Below, piece by piece: positions 49,703 to 58,281 of a stretch of DNA of 64,000 nt; within the stretch, counting starts at the first letter, position 1; every line of letters begins with the position of its first letter. Source of the stretch: CAZDXJ01 sp964509475 (GTDB lineage Bacteria; Pseudomonadota; Gammaproteobacteria; Methylococcales; Methylomonadaceae); assembly GCA_964509475.1 (NCBI GenBank), contig CAZDXJ010000003.1, forward strand, positions 8,348 to 72,347, read 5' to 3'. Both the position numbers and the translations under genes were made by a program. Under the pieces are notes generated by a model. It had not been told where the DNA came from. It searched no databases and saw only the letters and a list, made by a program, of their open reading frames with translations.

Positions 49703-51955
49703 ATGGCCGGTAATGGAAAATCATCGGCTACCCTGATTAGCCGCCCTTCCAGGCACGGCCTGCTGAAACTGAGCGACAACGAAAAACGCGAAATTCTGGA
49801 ACACCTTGAAGCGAACCGGCCGTTGCCGGACAAATACCGGTTTTTGCTGTTCGAGGACAAGCGCGAAGTAGAACTGGTCTGGAACGGCAAGACCGTTGAT
49901 GTCTGCAACATCGTTTTGCCGTTTCAGACCATCGAGCAGGTAGATGAACCGCGGGCTGAGAAACCGGAGGATACTGCATTACAACTTGATCTGTTTACAA
50001 TGGATAACCGCGGACGGCAGTTACAGGGCTGGACCAACAAGCTGATCTGGGGCGACAACAAGCTGATCCTCTCCAGCCTCAAGAACGGCCCGTTGCGCGA
50101 AGAGATCGAGGCCCAGGGGGGGCTGAAGCTGATCTACATCGACCCGCCGTTCGACGTGGGCGCGGATTTTTCGATGGACATCGAGATCGGCGGCGACACC
50201 TTCACCAAAAAACCCAACATTCTGGAAGAGATCGCCTACCGCGACACCTGGGGTAAGGGCGCTGATTCCTTTATTGCCATGATCTACGAGCGGCTGATCC
50301 TGATGCGGGATTTGCTGGCGGAGGATGGCAGTATTTATGTGCATTGTGATTGGCGGGTGAATAGTTATTTGCGGTTGGTTTTGGATGAGGTGTTTGGGAA
50401 AGATAACTATAGAAATGATATTATTTGGTATTATCGCAGGTGGACAGCAGGAAGTGGAGCATACCAGCGGATGCATGATACAATGCTTTTCTATTCAAAG
50501 AGTGCATCGTTTAAGTTAAATCCTGTTTATGTTGAAGCAACCAAAGGACAACAAAAGAAACATGACAAGGGGTGGGATAGAAATTCTGTTTTAATTGATG
50601 GAAAAAGGCGACCGCAATTATTGGTTTATAATCAAAATAAAGTTGATGAAGCCATAGACCAGGGAAGAATTGATTTAGATGAATATGCACGAGTAGTTAA
50701 TGTCAACACAGAAAAAACAATAGCGCCAGATGTGTGGGAAATCAATTACATTAATTCGCAAGCAAAAGAAAGACTAAACTACCCCACTCAAAAACCCGAA
50801 GCCCTCCTCGAACGCATCATCAAAGCCTCCTCCAACGAAGGTGACCTGATCGCCGACTTCTTCTGCGGTTCCGGCACCACCGCCGCCGTGGCCGAAAAGC
50901 TGGGCCGCAAATGGATCGCTACCGACCTGGGCAAATTCGCCATCCACACCACCCGCAAGCGCCTGATCGGCGTCCAGCGGCAACTCAAGGAAGAAGGAAA
51001 GGACTACCGCGCCTTCGAAATTCTCAACCTGGGCAAGTACGAGCGAGCGCATTTCATCGGTGTCAATCCCAATCTGCGCGAAGCCGAGCAGCAACGGCAA
51101 CTGGAGGAGAAGGAGGCAGCCTTTCTCGATCTGATCCTGCGCGCCTACCGGGCGGAGAAGGTGGAACAGTTCGAGTGCTTCCACGGCAAGCGTGCCGGGC
51201 GGCTGGTGGCGGTGGGTCCTGTAAACCTGCCGGTGACGCGGTTGTTTGTGGAGGAAATCATTCTGGAGTGCCGCAAGAAGCACATCACCAAGGTGGACAT
51301 CCTCGGCTTTGAGTTCGAAATGGGGTTGTTTCCCAACGTGCTGGACGAGGCGCGCGCCAAGGGTATCGATATTTCGCCCAGGTACATACCGGCAGACGTG
51401 TTTGACAAGCGGGCGATGGAGAAGAACCAGGTGGTGTTCCACGATGTCTCTTTCATCGAGGTCAAACCGCATGTTGTAGGGGCGCATGGCAATGCGCCCG
51501 CCACCCTAGCAGTGGAGCTGACCGATTTCTCGGTGTTCTATTCCCAGGGCTCCATTGCCAATGCCGAGGCCAGCCTGAAGAAGAAGGGCAATAGAATCGT
51601 GGTAGAGCGCGGCCAGATCGTGAAGGTGAGCCGTGACAAGGACGGCATCATCACCCGTGAAACCCTAACCCAACACTGGACCGACTGGATCGACTACTGG
51701 AGCGTGGATTTCGATTTTGAGAGCAAGCGCGAGATCATCCGTATGGTCAATCCCGAAACTGGCGAAACGCAAGAGCAGTGGACCGGCGACTATGTATTCG
51801 AGAACGAGTGGCAGAGCTTCCGCACCAAGAAAGACCGCTCTTTGGAGCTGAAGAGTATCGCTCACGAATGTTTGCCAGGCCGGCGTAAGGTGGCGGTAAA
51901 GGTGGTGGATATCTTCGGCAATGACACCATGACCATTGTGGATGTACAGATATGA
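49703..51955 (+). CDS. type III-like DNA methyltransferase, Mod subunit (system 2)
   Basis: Beta-class methyltransferase of about 750 residues, longer than usual type III Mod (600-650). LKLIYIDPPFDVGADFSMDI carries motif IV DPPF (about 147-150); LIADFFCGSGTTAAVAEKLG is motif I (about 388). An N-terminal extension of about 110 residues precedes the fold. After motif I an extra C-terminal region of about 300 residues (including HVVGAHGNAPATLAVELTDF) is present. Nucleotides 50400-50770, the target-recognition region, are clearly AT-richer than the GC-rich flanks. ATG at 49703 has GAGG upstream; the ATG at 49688 does not. Its stop overlaps the next gene (ATGA). Confidence 0.9.
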   Translation: MAGNGKSSATLISRPSRHGLLKLSDNEKREILEHLEANRPLPDKYRFLLFEDKREVELVWNGKTVDVCNIVLPFQTIEQVDEPRAEKPEDTALQLDLFTMDNRGRQLQGWTNKLIWGDNKLILSSLKNGPLREEIEAQGGLKLIYIDPPFDVGADFSMDIEIGGDTFTKKPNILEEIAYRDTWGKGADSFIAMIYERLILMRDLLAEDGSIYVHCDWRVNSYLRLVLDEVFGKDNYRNDIIWYYRRWTAGSGAYQRMHDTMLFYSKSASFKLNPVYVEATKGQQKKHDKGWDRNSVLIDGKRRPQLLVYNQNKVDEAIDQGRIDLDEYARVVNVNTEKTIAPDVWEINYINSQAKERLNYPTQKPEALLERIIKASSNEGDLIADFFCGSGTTAAVAEKLGRKWIATDLGKFAIHTTRKRLIGVQRQLKEEGKDYRAFEILNLGKYERAHFIGVNPNLREAEQQRQLEEKEAAFLDLILRAYRAEKVEQFECFHGKRAGRLVAVGPVNLPVTRLFVEEIILECRKKHITKVDILGFEFEMGLFPNVLDEARAKGIDISPRYIPADVFDKRAMEKNQVVFHDVSFIEVKPHVVGAHGNAPATLAVELTDFSVFYSQGSIANAEASLKKKGNRIVVERGQIVKVSRDKDGIITRETLTQHWTDWIDYWSVDFDFESKREIIRMVNPETGETQEQWTGDYVFENEWQSFRTKKDRSLELKSIAHECLPGRRKVAVKVVDIFGNDTMTIVDVQI

Positions 51956-53100
51956 GTAAAACAATTCGTTTGTTGAAGATAAGCAATTTCAAGAGTATCG
52001 ATTCCCTGGAGATCAAGGGGCTTTCTCCTTTTTCGGTGTTTGCCGGGCCGAATGGTTGCGGCAAAAGCAATTTTTTTGATGCGCTGGATTTTGTCAGTCA
52101 ATTCATTCGCGGTGGTGTTGAAACAGCGCTGCGACAGCATGGCGGGTTTGCAACTATCCATTCGGAAAAACGCCGGGCAGCCTATTCACGACAGTTTGAT
52201 TTCGAAATCGATTGTGAGTTGCCTGGTAACGCGGAGGAACAGGATGAGCCATCTCGTTATCGTTATTCGCTCACCCTTCATGATCTGGATTCAAAGCCAA
52301 AAATTGAGGAAAGCCTCTCGGTAGATGGCAGTATGCAATTTGGCAGGAAGAAAGGAGGCAGTCCGGTTCTCAAGTTGGGCGGAGAGGAGCAATCTGTACA
52401 AAACTTTCCTGATGACTATTCGGCATTGCTTTTAACTCAGCATGTGCCTATCACCCAGTTACTACGCAATCTGAATCTTTATCGCATTGACCCCATTGGC
52501 GCCAAGGAACCGGATCAGCCTGACAGTGATCCAACACGGCTGGAGCGTAAAGGCCATAATCTGGCCAGTGTGTTGAGCCGGTTGGAGAGTGATCCTGCTA
52601 TGCGTGAAATCATCCTGGATTGGATGGAACTGATCGTTCCCGGTATGGAGAAGATCAAGACGGAACAGCAGAAACTGGAAGCAAAGACCGCCATTGCCTT
52701 CAAGGAACGAGGAACGCGTCGCCATTTTCCCGCGCAGATGGTTTCGGACGGGACGATCTATGCACTGGCCATATTGGTGGCTGTTCTTGACTCGCCCACC
52801 CAGTATGCCATGACACTTATTGAAGAGCCTGAAAGAGGACTCCACCCCAAGGCGATCCGTGAGTTGGTCGACTTGATCCGTGAGCAAGCCGCTCCATCCA
52901 ATCCAATCTGGTTAACAACGCACAGTGAATCGGTGGTTCGTGAATTGCGCCTGGAGGAGCTTGTTTTGGTGGGCAAGCGTGACGGTCGAACAAAAATGCG
53001 GGCTGCTGATTCCGGGGCGTTGACGCAGGATAATCTAGCCCCTCTCAATCTGGATGAAGCCTGGCTCTCCAACCTTCTTGATGGAGGGCTACCATGGTAA
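51952..53100 (+). CDS. SMC/OLD-type AAA ATPase embedded in the R-M operon
   Basis: A 382-residue ABC/RecF-like AAA protein. It begins with IRLLKISNFKSIDSLEIKGL and Walker A FAGPNGCGKSNFFDAL (about 31-45). Near the C-terminus it has VSDGTIYALAILVAVLDS (signature-like), Walker B TLIEEPERGLHPKAIRELVD (about 288) and the switch His in WLTTHSESVVREL. Proteins of this AAA_15/AAA_21 kind pair with a nuclease in OLD, Gabija and PARIS defences. Here it overlaps mod by 4 nt and the following TOPRIM-like gene by 7 nt, so the set is made as one unit. A standalone housekeeping role is unlikely. Confidence 0.9.
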   Translation: MSKTIRLLKISNFKSIDSLEIKGLSPFSVFAGPNGCGKSNFFDALDFVSQFIRGGVETALRQHGGFATIHSEKRRAAYSRQFDFEIDCELPGNAEEQDEPSRYRYSLTLHDLDSKPKIEESLSVDGSMQFGRKKGGSPVLKLGGEEQSVQNFPDDYSALLLTQHVPITQLLRNLNLYRIDPIGAKEPDQPDSDPTRLERKGHNLASVLSRLESDPAMREIILDWMELIVPGMEKIKTEQQKLEAKTAIAFKERGTRRHFPAQMVSDGTIYALAILVAVLDSPTQYAMTLIEEPERGLHPKAIRELVDLIREQAAPSNPIWLTTHSESVVRELRLEELVLVGKRDGRTKMRAADSGALTQDNLAPLNLDEAWLSNLLDGGLPW

Positions 53101-53681
53101 CGGTGGGTTTTGTGGTTGAGGGCGCCTCAGATAAAAAGCTCATCGAGAGCCAGGTGTTTCGAATCTGGTTGCAGGATGGTTGTGGTCTGGAAGTGCTTGA
53201 TCCGGTGGTGGACGCGGGTGGTAACGGTCAAATGTGCAACCGAAATATCGGGCAGTATGTTGAAAAACTTCGCATCCAGGCGAAGCCGGACAAGGTTGTC
53301 GTGCTGGCTGACCTTGACCCCGAGGACTGTGCCCCCTGTATAGAGCGACGCAAAGCGATCATCGGTTTCACGGGGATTGATTTGATTGTGATTGCAAGAA
53401 AAGCCATAGAGTCATGGTTTTTGGCCGATACCAAGGCGATGCGCCACTGGACAGGAGATAAAGAGTTTTTAGAGGAAGCGCCTGAAGCCACTTCTGTAAT
53501 GCCTTGGGATCGCCTGAAGGAAATCGGGCGGGAGAAGGGTCGCGGACCGGGAAGCAAAGTTATGTTCGCCCGCCGATTCATCAATAAACATGGTTTTGAT
53601 GTTTGCCATGCCGCACAGCATTCTGCTTGTCCAAGCGCCCGCTATTTTGTTGAACATTTATGTGCGTTAGGAGATTCCTGA
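53094..53681 (+). CDS. TOPRIM-like (DUF4276-like) protein paired with the ATPase
   Basis: A 195-residue protein with TOPRIM hallmarks: an N-terminal strand and acidic residue in VGFVVEGASDKKLIE (Glu9), then VVVLADLDPED (Asp73, Asp75, Asp78), the DxD metal motif. IARKAIESWFLADTKAMRHW matches the RKxxExWFLAD pattern of DUF4276/OLD-like proteins. A basic segment, KEIGREKGRGPGSKVMFARR, follows. The presumed role is the nuclease or nucleotide-binding partner of the preceding ATPase; this is inferred from the pairing. The next gene's ATG overlaps the stop (TGATG). Confidence 0.8.
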   Translation: MVTVGFVVEGASDKKLIESQVFRIWLQDGCGLEVLDPVVDAGGNGQMCNRNIGQYVEKLRIQAKPDKVVVLADLDPEDCAPCIERRKAIIGFTGIDLIVIARKAIESWFLADTKAMRHWTGDKEFLEEAPEATSVMPWDRLKEIGREKGRGPGSKVMFARRFINKHGFDVCHAAQHSACPSARYFVEHLCALGDS

Positions 53682-56362
53682 TGGCTCTGCACCCTGACTT
53701 CCCCGATTCCCCTCATGCCATCCTCGACCCGGAAATCCGCTGGTTCCCGGCGGATGAAGCATTACGGGAGACCAGCGCAGACAAGCTGATGCCGCCGCTG
53801 GTGTATCAGCTTCGCCGCAAGGTGAAAGAGTTTCGCGGCAGTGGTTATGTTGGTGCGACCAACACCAGTAAAAGCCTGTTGAACTGGTGGTTCAAGGAGC
53901 CGCACTTGCAGCCGCAAGCGGATGGTACAACGGCACAGTTTCAATATTTCTTTGCCCAGCGCGAGGCGCTGGAGACCATCATCTACCTGTATGACGTGGT
54001 GGGGGCCAAGGACAAGTTCGACCTGATGCGCTTTGATTCCAGCGGCGCGGTGTCGGCGCAGATGTTCGACGAAAGCTGGCGGCGCTATGTCATCAAGATG
54101 GCCACCGGCAGCGGCAAAACCAAGGTGATGAGCCTGGCGCTGGCCTGGAGTTTTTTCCACAAGACCTATGAGCCGGATTCCGATCTATCGCGCAACTTTT
54201 TGGTGATCGCGCCCAATATCATTGTGCTGGATCGAATCTATCACGATTTTCAGGGTTTGCGGCTCTTCTTTGCAGACCCGGTATTACCCGGCAACGGCTT
54301 TGATGGACGCAACTGGCGTGATGATTTTCAGTTGACCCTGCACCTGCAAGACGAGGTGCGGGTGACGCAGCCAACCGGCAATATCTTTTTGACCAATATT
54401 CACCGCGTCTATTCCGGCGAGGATATTCCGCCGTCACCGGATGATGACAACACGATGGATTACTTCTTCGGCAAGCGGCCCACCGGGGCGACCACGGATT
54501 CTACCGTGGACCTGGGCGACATCGTGCGCGACATCGACGAGCTGATGGTGCTGAATGACGAAGCGCACCATATTCATGACGCCAAGCTGGCCTGGTTCAA
54601 GTCCATTGAGGATATACATAACCGGCTGTTGCAAAAGGGTGGCTCACTCAGTCTGCAGCTGGATGTAACGGCAACGCCAAAGCACAACAACGGCGCAATC
54701 TTCGTACAAACCGTTTCTGATTATCCGCTGGTGGAGGCGATTTCACAGAACGTGGTGAAGCATCCCGTGCTGCCGGATGCCGCCAGCCGGGCCAAGCTCG
54801 AAGAGCGGCAAAGCGTGCGCTACACGGAGAAATACGCCGACTATCTCGACCTGGCCGTGATCGAGTGGCGCAAGGCGTACGCCGAGCATGAAAAGCTCGG
54901 CAGGAAGGCCATCCTGTTTGTGATGACTGATGACACCAAGAACTGCGATGACGTAGCCGAGTATCTGGAAGGCCGTTACCCTGACTTGAAGGATGCCGTG
55001 CTGGTAATTCATACCAAGAACAACGGTGAGATTTCCGAGGCGCAGTCGGGTAAGAAGAAGGAAGAGCTGGAGGTATTGCGTAAGCAATCCAACGAGATTG
55101 ATTCCATGGAAAGCCCCTACAAGGTCATTGTGTCGGTGCTGATGCTCAAGGAAGGCTGGGATGTGCGCAATGTAACCACCATCGTCGGGCTGCGCGCCTA
55201 TTCCGCCAAGAGCAATATCCTGCCGGAACAGACCCTTGGCCGTGGTTTGCGCAAGATGTATCCCGGCGGGGTTGAAGAATACGTCAGCGTGGTGGGCACC
55301 GATGCCTTCATGGATTTTGTCGAGTCTATCCAGGCCGAAGGCGTCGAACTGGAATGCAAGGCGATGGGCGAAGGCAGCAAGCCCAAGACACCACTGGTGG
55401 TTGAGGTTGATAAAGAAAACACGGATAAAGACATCGACGCACTGGATATTGAAATTCCCGTGCTGACACCGCGTGTTTATCGGGAATACAAGAATCTGGC
55501 TGATTTGGATGCCGGGAAAATGACATTTCAGACGGTGGCTTATCGACAGTTTTCCGAGGAAGAGCAACGCGAGATCGTATTCAAGGACATCACCACGGGC
55601 GAGGTAACCCATACCACGATTCTCGACAGCGCCGGGATTGCCGATTACCGCAGCGTGATCGGCTATTTTGCCCTGACCATCATGAAAGATCTGCGGCTGG
55701 TCAGTGGTTACGATGTGCTGTATGGGAAGGTGAAGAGCTTTGTGCAGAAAGACTTGTTCGGTCAATCTGTTGATCTGGAATCGCCCAATACCTTGCGTAA
55801 TCTTTCGGAACTGGCGGCCACCAAGACGGTGATAGAAACCTTCAAGAAGTCAATTAACGATCTCACCGTGCGTGACAAAGGTGATGCGGAGATTCGGGAC
55901 AGGATCAAACTCAGGCAGATGCGGCCCTTCGTGGTGAAGGATCAGGGCTACTTGATGCCGAAAAAGAGCGTGTTCAATCGCGTGATTGGCGACAGCCATT
56001 TTGAATTGCAGTTTGCCGGTTTTCTGGAGGATTGCAGCGATGTGGTGTCCTACGCCAAGAACTATCTGGCGGTGCACTTCAAGCTGGATTATGTGAACGC
56101 CGATGGCGACATCTCCAATTACTACCCGGATTTTCTGGTGAAACTGACTGATGGCAAAGTAGTGGTTGTGGAAACCAAGGGACAGGAAAACCTGGATGTG
56201 CCACTCAAAATGCAACGTCTGCGCCAATGGTGCGAGGACGTAAACGCCGTGCAATCGGATGTCGAGTACGATTTCGTGTATGTGGACCAGGAAAACTTCG
56301 AGAAGTACGCGCCAAAATCGTTTGATGCTGTGCTATCTGGTTTTCGAGAGTACAAGGGGTGA
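53681..56362 (+). CDS. type III-like restriction enzyme, Res subunit (system 2)
   Basis: An 893-residue helicase-nuclease. Walker A is VIKMATGSGKTKVMSLALAW (about 140-148). The DEAH box is MVLNDEAHHIHDAKL (about 288), then LDVTATPKHNNGA and ILPEQTLGRGLRKMYPGGVE (motif VI). The C-terminal nuclease is SNYYPDFLVKLTDGKVVVVE then TKG, a PD-(D/E)xK site at about 810-830. The ATG at 53681 overlaps the upstream stop by one base and has AGGAG 7 nt upstream. It differs markedly from the Res of system 1 (different spacing, no close sequence match), so the two systems are not duplicates. Confidence 0.91.
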   Translation: MALHPDFPDSPHAILDPEIRWFPADEALRETSADKLMPPLVYQLRRKVKEFRGSGYVGATNTSKSLLNWWFKEPHLQPQADGTTAQFQYFFAQREALETIIYLYDVVGAKDKFDLMRFDSSGAVSAQMFDESWRRYVIKMATGSGKTKVMSLALAWSFFHKTYEPDSDLSRNFLVIAPNIIVLDRIYHDFQGLRLFFADPVLPGNGFDGRNWRDDFQLTLHLQDEVRVTQPTGNIFLTNIHRVYSGEDIPPSPDDDNTMDYFFGKRPTGATTDSTVDLGDIVRDIDELMVLNDEAHHIHDAKLAWFKSIEDIHNRLLQKGGSLSLQLDVTATPKHNNGAIFVQTVSDYPLVEAISQNVVKHPVLPDAASRAKLEERQSVRYTEKYADYLDLAVIEWRKAYAEHEKLGRKAILFVMTDDTKNCDDVAEYLEGRYPDLKDAVLVIHTKNNGEISEAQSGKKKEELEVLRKQSNEIDSMESPYKVIVSVLMLKEGWDVRNVTTIVGLRAYSAKSNILPEQTLGRGLRKMYPGGVEEYVSVVGTDAFMDFVESIQAEGVELECKAMGEGSKPKTPLVVEVDKENTDKDIDALDIEIPVLTPRVYREYKNLADLDAGKMTFQTVAYRQFSEEEQREIVFKDITTGEVTHTTILDSAGIADYRSVIGYFALTIMKDLRLVSGYDVLYGKVKSFVQKDLFGQSVDLESPNTLRNLSELAATKTVIETFKKSINDLTVRDKGDAEIRDRIKLRQMRPFVVKDQGYLMPKKSVFNRVIGDSHFELQFAGFLEDCSDVVSYAKNYLAVHFKLDYVNADGDISNYYPDFLVKLTDGKVVVVETKGQENLDVPLKMQRLRQWCEDVNAVQSDVEYDFVYVDQENFEKYAPKSFDAVLSGFREYKG

Positions 56363-56409
56363 CGGGAAAATATTGGGCGTGTCTGGCTCATTTCAGTCTT
56401 GAAAACCTA

Positions 56410-57318
56410 TCATACATACGCTGTTTTTATATCCGCCAGATAGCGCCGCAGCAAATCATCAACCAATAACCGGGCAATATCCAACCCACAAACACTCTGC
56501 AGCCCCTTCCAGGCCGGGATGCTGTTGACTTCAATAACCTGATAGCGGCCTTTTCTATCGCGAATAATATCCACGCCGGCATAATCCATGGCCAGAGCCT
56601 CGGTCGCCTGTAGCGCCAAATCATGCAGCCGTTCATCGGCCTGAATCGGCACGCAACGGGCACCGCGGGCGACATTGTTCAACCAGCAAAGACCCTGGCG
56701 CTGCATGGTTGCGATAACCTGACCATTAATGACAAAAACCCGCCAATCGTTAAAACCATCGCCATCACTTTCAATAAAGCGCTGTAAATAATAAATCCCA
56801 TGACTGCCAAACAACCAAAACAAATCGGTCATTTTGTCGAACCGGCGCAAACCTTCACCCTGGGAACCAAAAAGCGGTTTCGTCACCAATTGAAAACCGG
56901 ATTGTAATTGCTGTTCGGCAATGGCCAGAGCCTGCTCCCGCTCCCGAATGACCCAGGTTGCCGGTGTATCGATACCGGCATGACGTAATAAAAAACTGGT
57001 CATGCCTTTATCGACACTGCGTTCAATGGCGCGGCCATCGTTATAAACCGGAACCCCCAGTTTTTTCAAGGCATGCAAAATATCCAGATAAAAGACCACT
57101 TCTTCCAATGAACCACCCGGTACACCGCGCACGAAAACCGCGTCGGGCAAAGCCTTGTCAAATCCAGGCAGCAAAACCGGTAAACTGTCCGGTTCGACCG
57201 TTAATTGACATTGGGTCAATGAAACATAACAGGCTTGATACCCCCGGTTGGCAAACGCCTGCGTCAGACATGCACCATGCCAGCCCGGATCATCGGTAAA
57301 AATGGCAATACGCGGCAT
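56410..57318 (-). CDS. RimK-like ATP-grasp protein of the H4MPT island
   Basis: A 302-residue ATP-grasp ligase. The central domain has KGMTSFLLRHAGIDTPATWV and LVTKPLFGSQGEGLRRFDKM (P-loop equivalent and the Lys), then YLQRFIESDGDGFNDWRVFV (acidic metal ligands) and YQVIEVNSIPAWKGLQSVCG (Mg-binding E-x-N). Genes of this kind sit beside mch in methylotroph C1 islands (orf5-type, in the Methylobacterium naming as I recall it) and are needed for C1 growth there, perhaps adding an amino acid to the methanopterin side chain. The start at 57318 lies 4 bp past the mch stop. Confidence 0.82.
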   Translation of the reverse strand: MPRIAIFTDDPGWHGACLTQAFANRGYQACYVSLTQCQLTVEPDSLPVLLPGFDKALPDAVFVRGVPGGSLEEVVFYLDILHALKKLGVPVYNDGRAIERSVDKGMTSFLLRHAGIDTPATWVIREREQALAIAEQQLQSGFQLVTKPLFGSQGEGLRRFDKMTDLFWLFGSHGIYYLQRFIESDGDGFNDWRVFVINGQVIATMQRQGLCWLNNVARGARCVPIQADERLHDLALQATEALAMDYAGVDIIRDRKGRYQVIEVNSIPAWKGLQSVCGLDIARLLVDDLLRRYLADIKTAYV

Positions 57319-57322
57319 CGCC

Positions 57323-58279
57323 TTAACCGTCAAAGGATTTATTCAACAGCGCCTCATCCAGGCGACCGGCGTGAAAACTGTTACCGGATTCGACGGCCGT
57401 GACAATGACGCTGGCCGGGCTGAACAACAGGCCATCCACTTTAAAGAAATCATAATCGTATTCCTTAAAAACCTGGGCAAAGGGTTTGCCGTAATCCTTC
57501 GATGTCGAGCTGGGCAATTCCCGGGCCAGTCGTTGCGCTTGCTCATCGCCGCCAGCAACGAATAAATGCACCTGACCGGCAAATAAAATCGCATCATTGG
57601 TACGCCCCATGGCCTGGATAAAATCGGGATGCGGCGGACAAACCGGTGCACTGCCCGAACCATCAATGATGTTCTGCAAAGGAAAATGCAGCTCATGGGC
57701 CTTGTGCAGGGCAACTTCCAAAACCCGGCCAACCACCTGCACGCAACCGGCCAGACTGCGGGTTGGTGTCACGATAAGGGTTAAATGCTCGGTCGCCACA
57801 TTACAGGCCTTGGCCACTTTTTCAATAATTTCCAGTGGTGGCAGCTTGTCATTTTCAATCACCAAAACCGTTGACTCCGCCGAATCGCGATAATCCAGTT
57901 CACTGAATAATTGCTCTTTCGCATAAACGGCACGCGCCGGCCCTGATCCCAGAGCATAATATTTTTCATGCGACAAACTCCAACCGGCATATTGACTGCC
58001 AAGACAGGCCAATACCGGATTGGCGGTTTGCACATGGATTGTCAATGGCCACCGCCCGGTATAAGAACTGTGCGTCAAACTGACCCGGCCCAGGCCGCCC
58101 AGACAAATCTCGGTAATCAAACGTCCGGCTTCGAGACCTCCGGGCACATCGATGCCAGCATCCACAACCGTACAGCCGTTATCCATCGTATGTAGCGCAA
58201 GTCTCAATTTATCGGCATCGGCCAATAAGGATTGCACCAAAGGTTGAGTCAGTTCATTAATAGGAGCTGTGTATTGCAT
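57323..58279 (-). CDS. mch: methenyl-H4MPT cyclohydrolase
   Basis: Hydrolyses methenyl-H4MPT to formyl-H4MPT in formaldehyde oxidation. The 318 residues follow the bacterial Mch pattern: DNGCTVVDAGIDVPGGLEAG, EICLGGLGRVSLTHSSY, NPVLACLGSQYAGWSLSHEK, YYALGSGPARA, GSGSAPVCPPHPDFIQAMGR and TNDAILFAGQVHLFV. These glycine-rich segments form the trimeric enzyme's active site. AAGGA precedes the ATG. It is the most diagnostic gene for C1 metabolism in the window. Confidence 0.96.
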   Translation of the reverse strand: MQYTAPINELTQPLVQSLLADADKLRLALHTMDNGCTVVDAGIDVPGGLEAGRLITEICLGGLGRVSLTHSSYTGRWPLTIHVQTANPVLACLGSQYAGWSLSHEKYYALGSGPARAVYAKEQLFSELDYRDSAESTVLVIENDKLPPLEIIEKVAKACNVATEHLTLIVTPTRSLAGCVQVVGRVLEVALHKAHELHFPLQNIIDGSGSAPVCPPHPDFIQAMGRTNDAILFAGQVHLFVAGGDEQAQRLARELPSSTSKDYGKPFAQVFKEYDYDFFKVDGLLFSPASVIVTAVESGNSFHAGRLDEALLNKSFDG

Positions 58280-58281
58280 GA

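Noticed and set aside
49503..49724. Open frame on the minus strand with GERGIRTLDRRLAYTHFPG-like sequence
   Set aside because: It is the antisense translation of tRNA-Ser, a well-known spurious protein.
50774..51487. 237-residue minus-strand frame
   Set aside because: Antisense to mod of system 2 without any recognisable motif or ribosome-binding site.
51952..53100. RecF or an SMC repair protein as the identity of the ATPase
   Set aside because: Gene overlaps with mod and the TOPRIM-like gene and the short, coil-free middle favour a defence ATPase.
54743..55765. 340-residue minus-strand frame
   Set aside because: Antisense shadow of res of system 2, rich in His and Gln as expected for the opposite strand of GC-rich coding DNA.
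56360..56420. Search for a duplicate of the tRNA-Ser 3' end as an attR site
   Set aside because: No match to the last 18 bases of the tRNA gene was seen near the right edge of the island.
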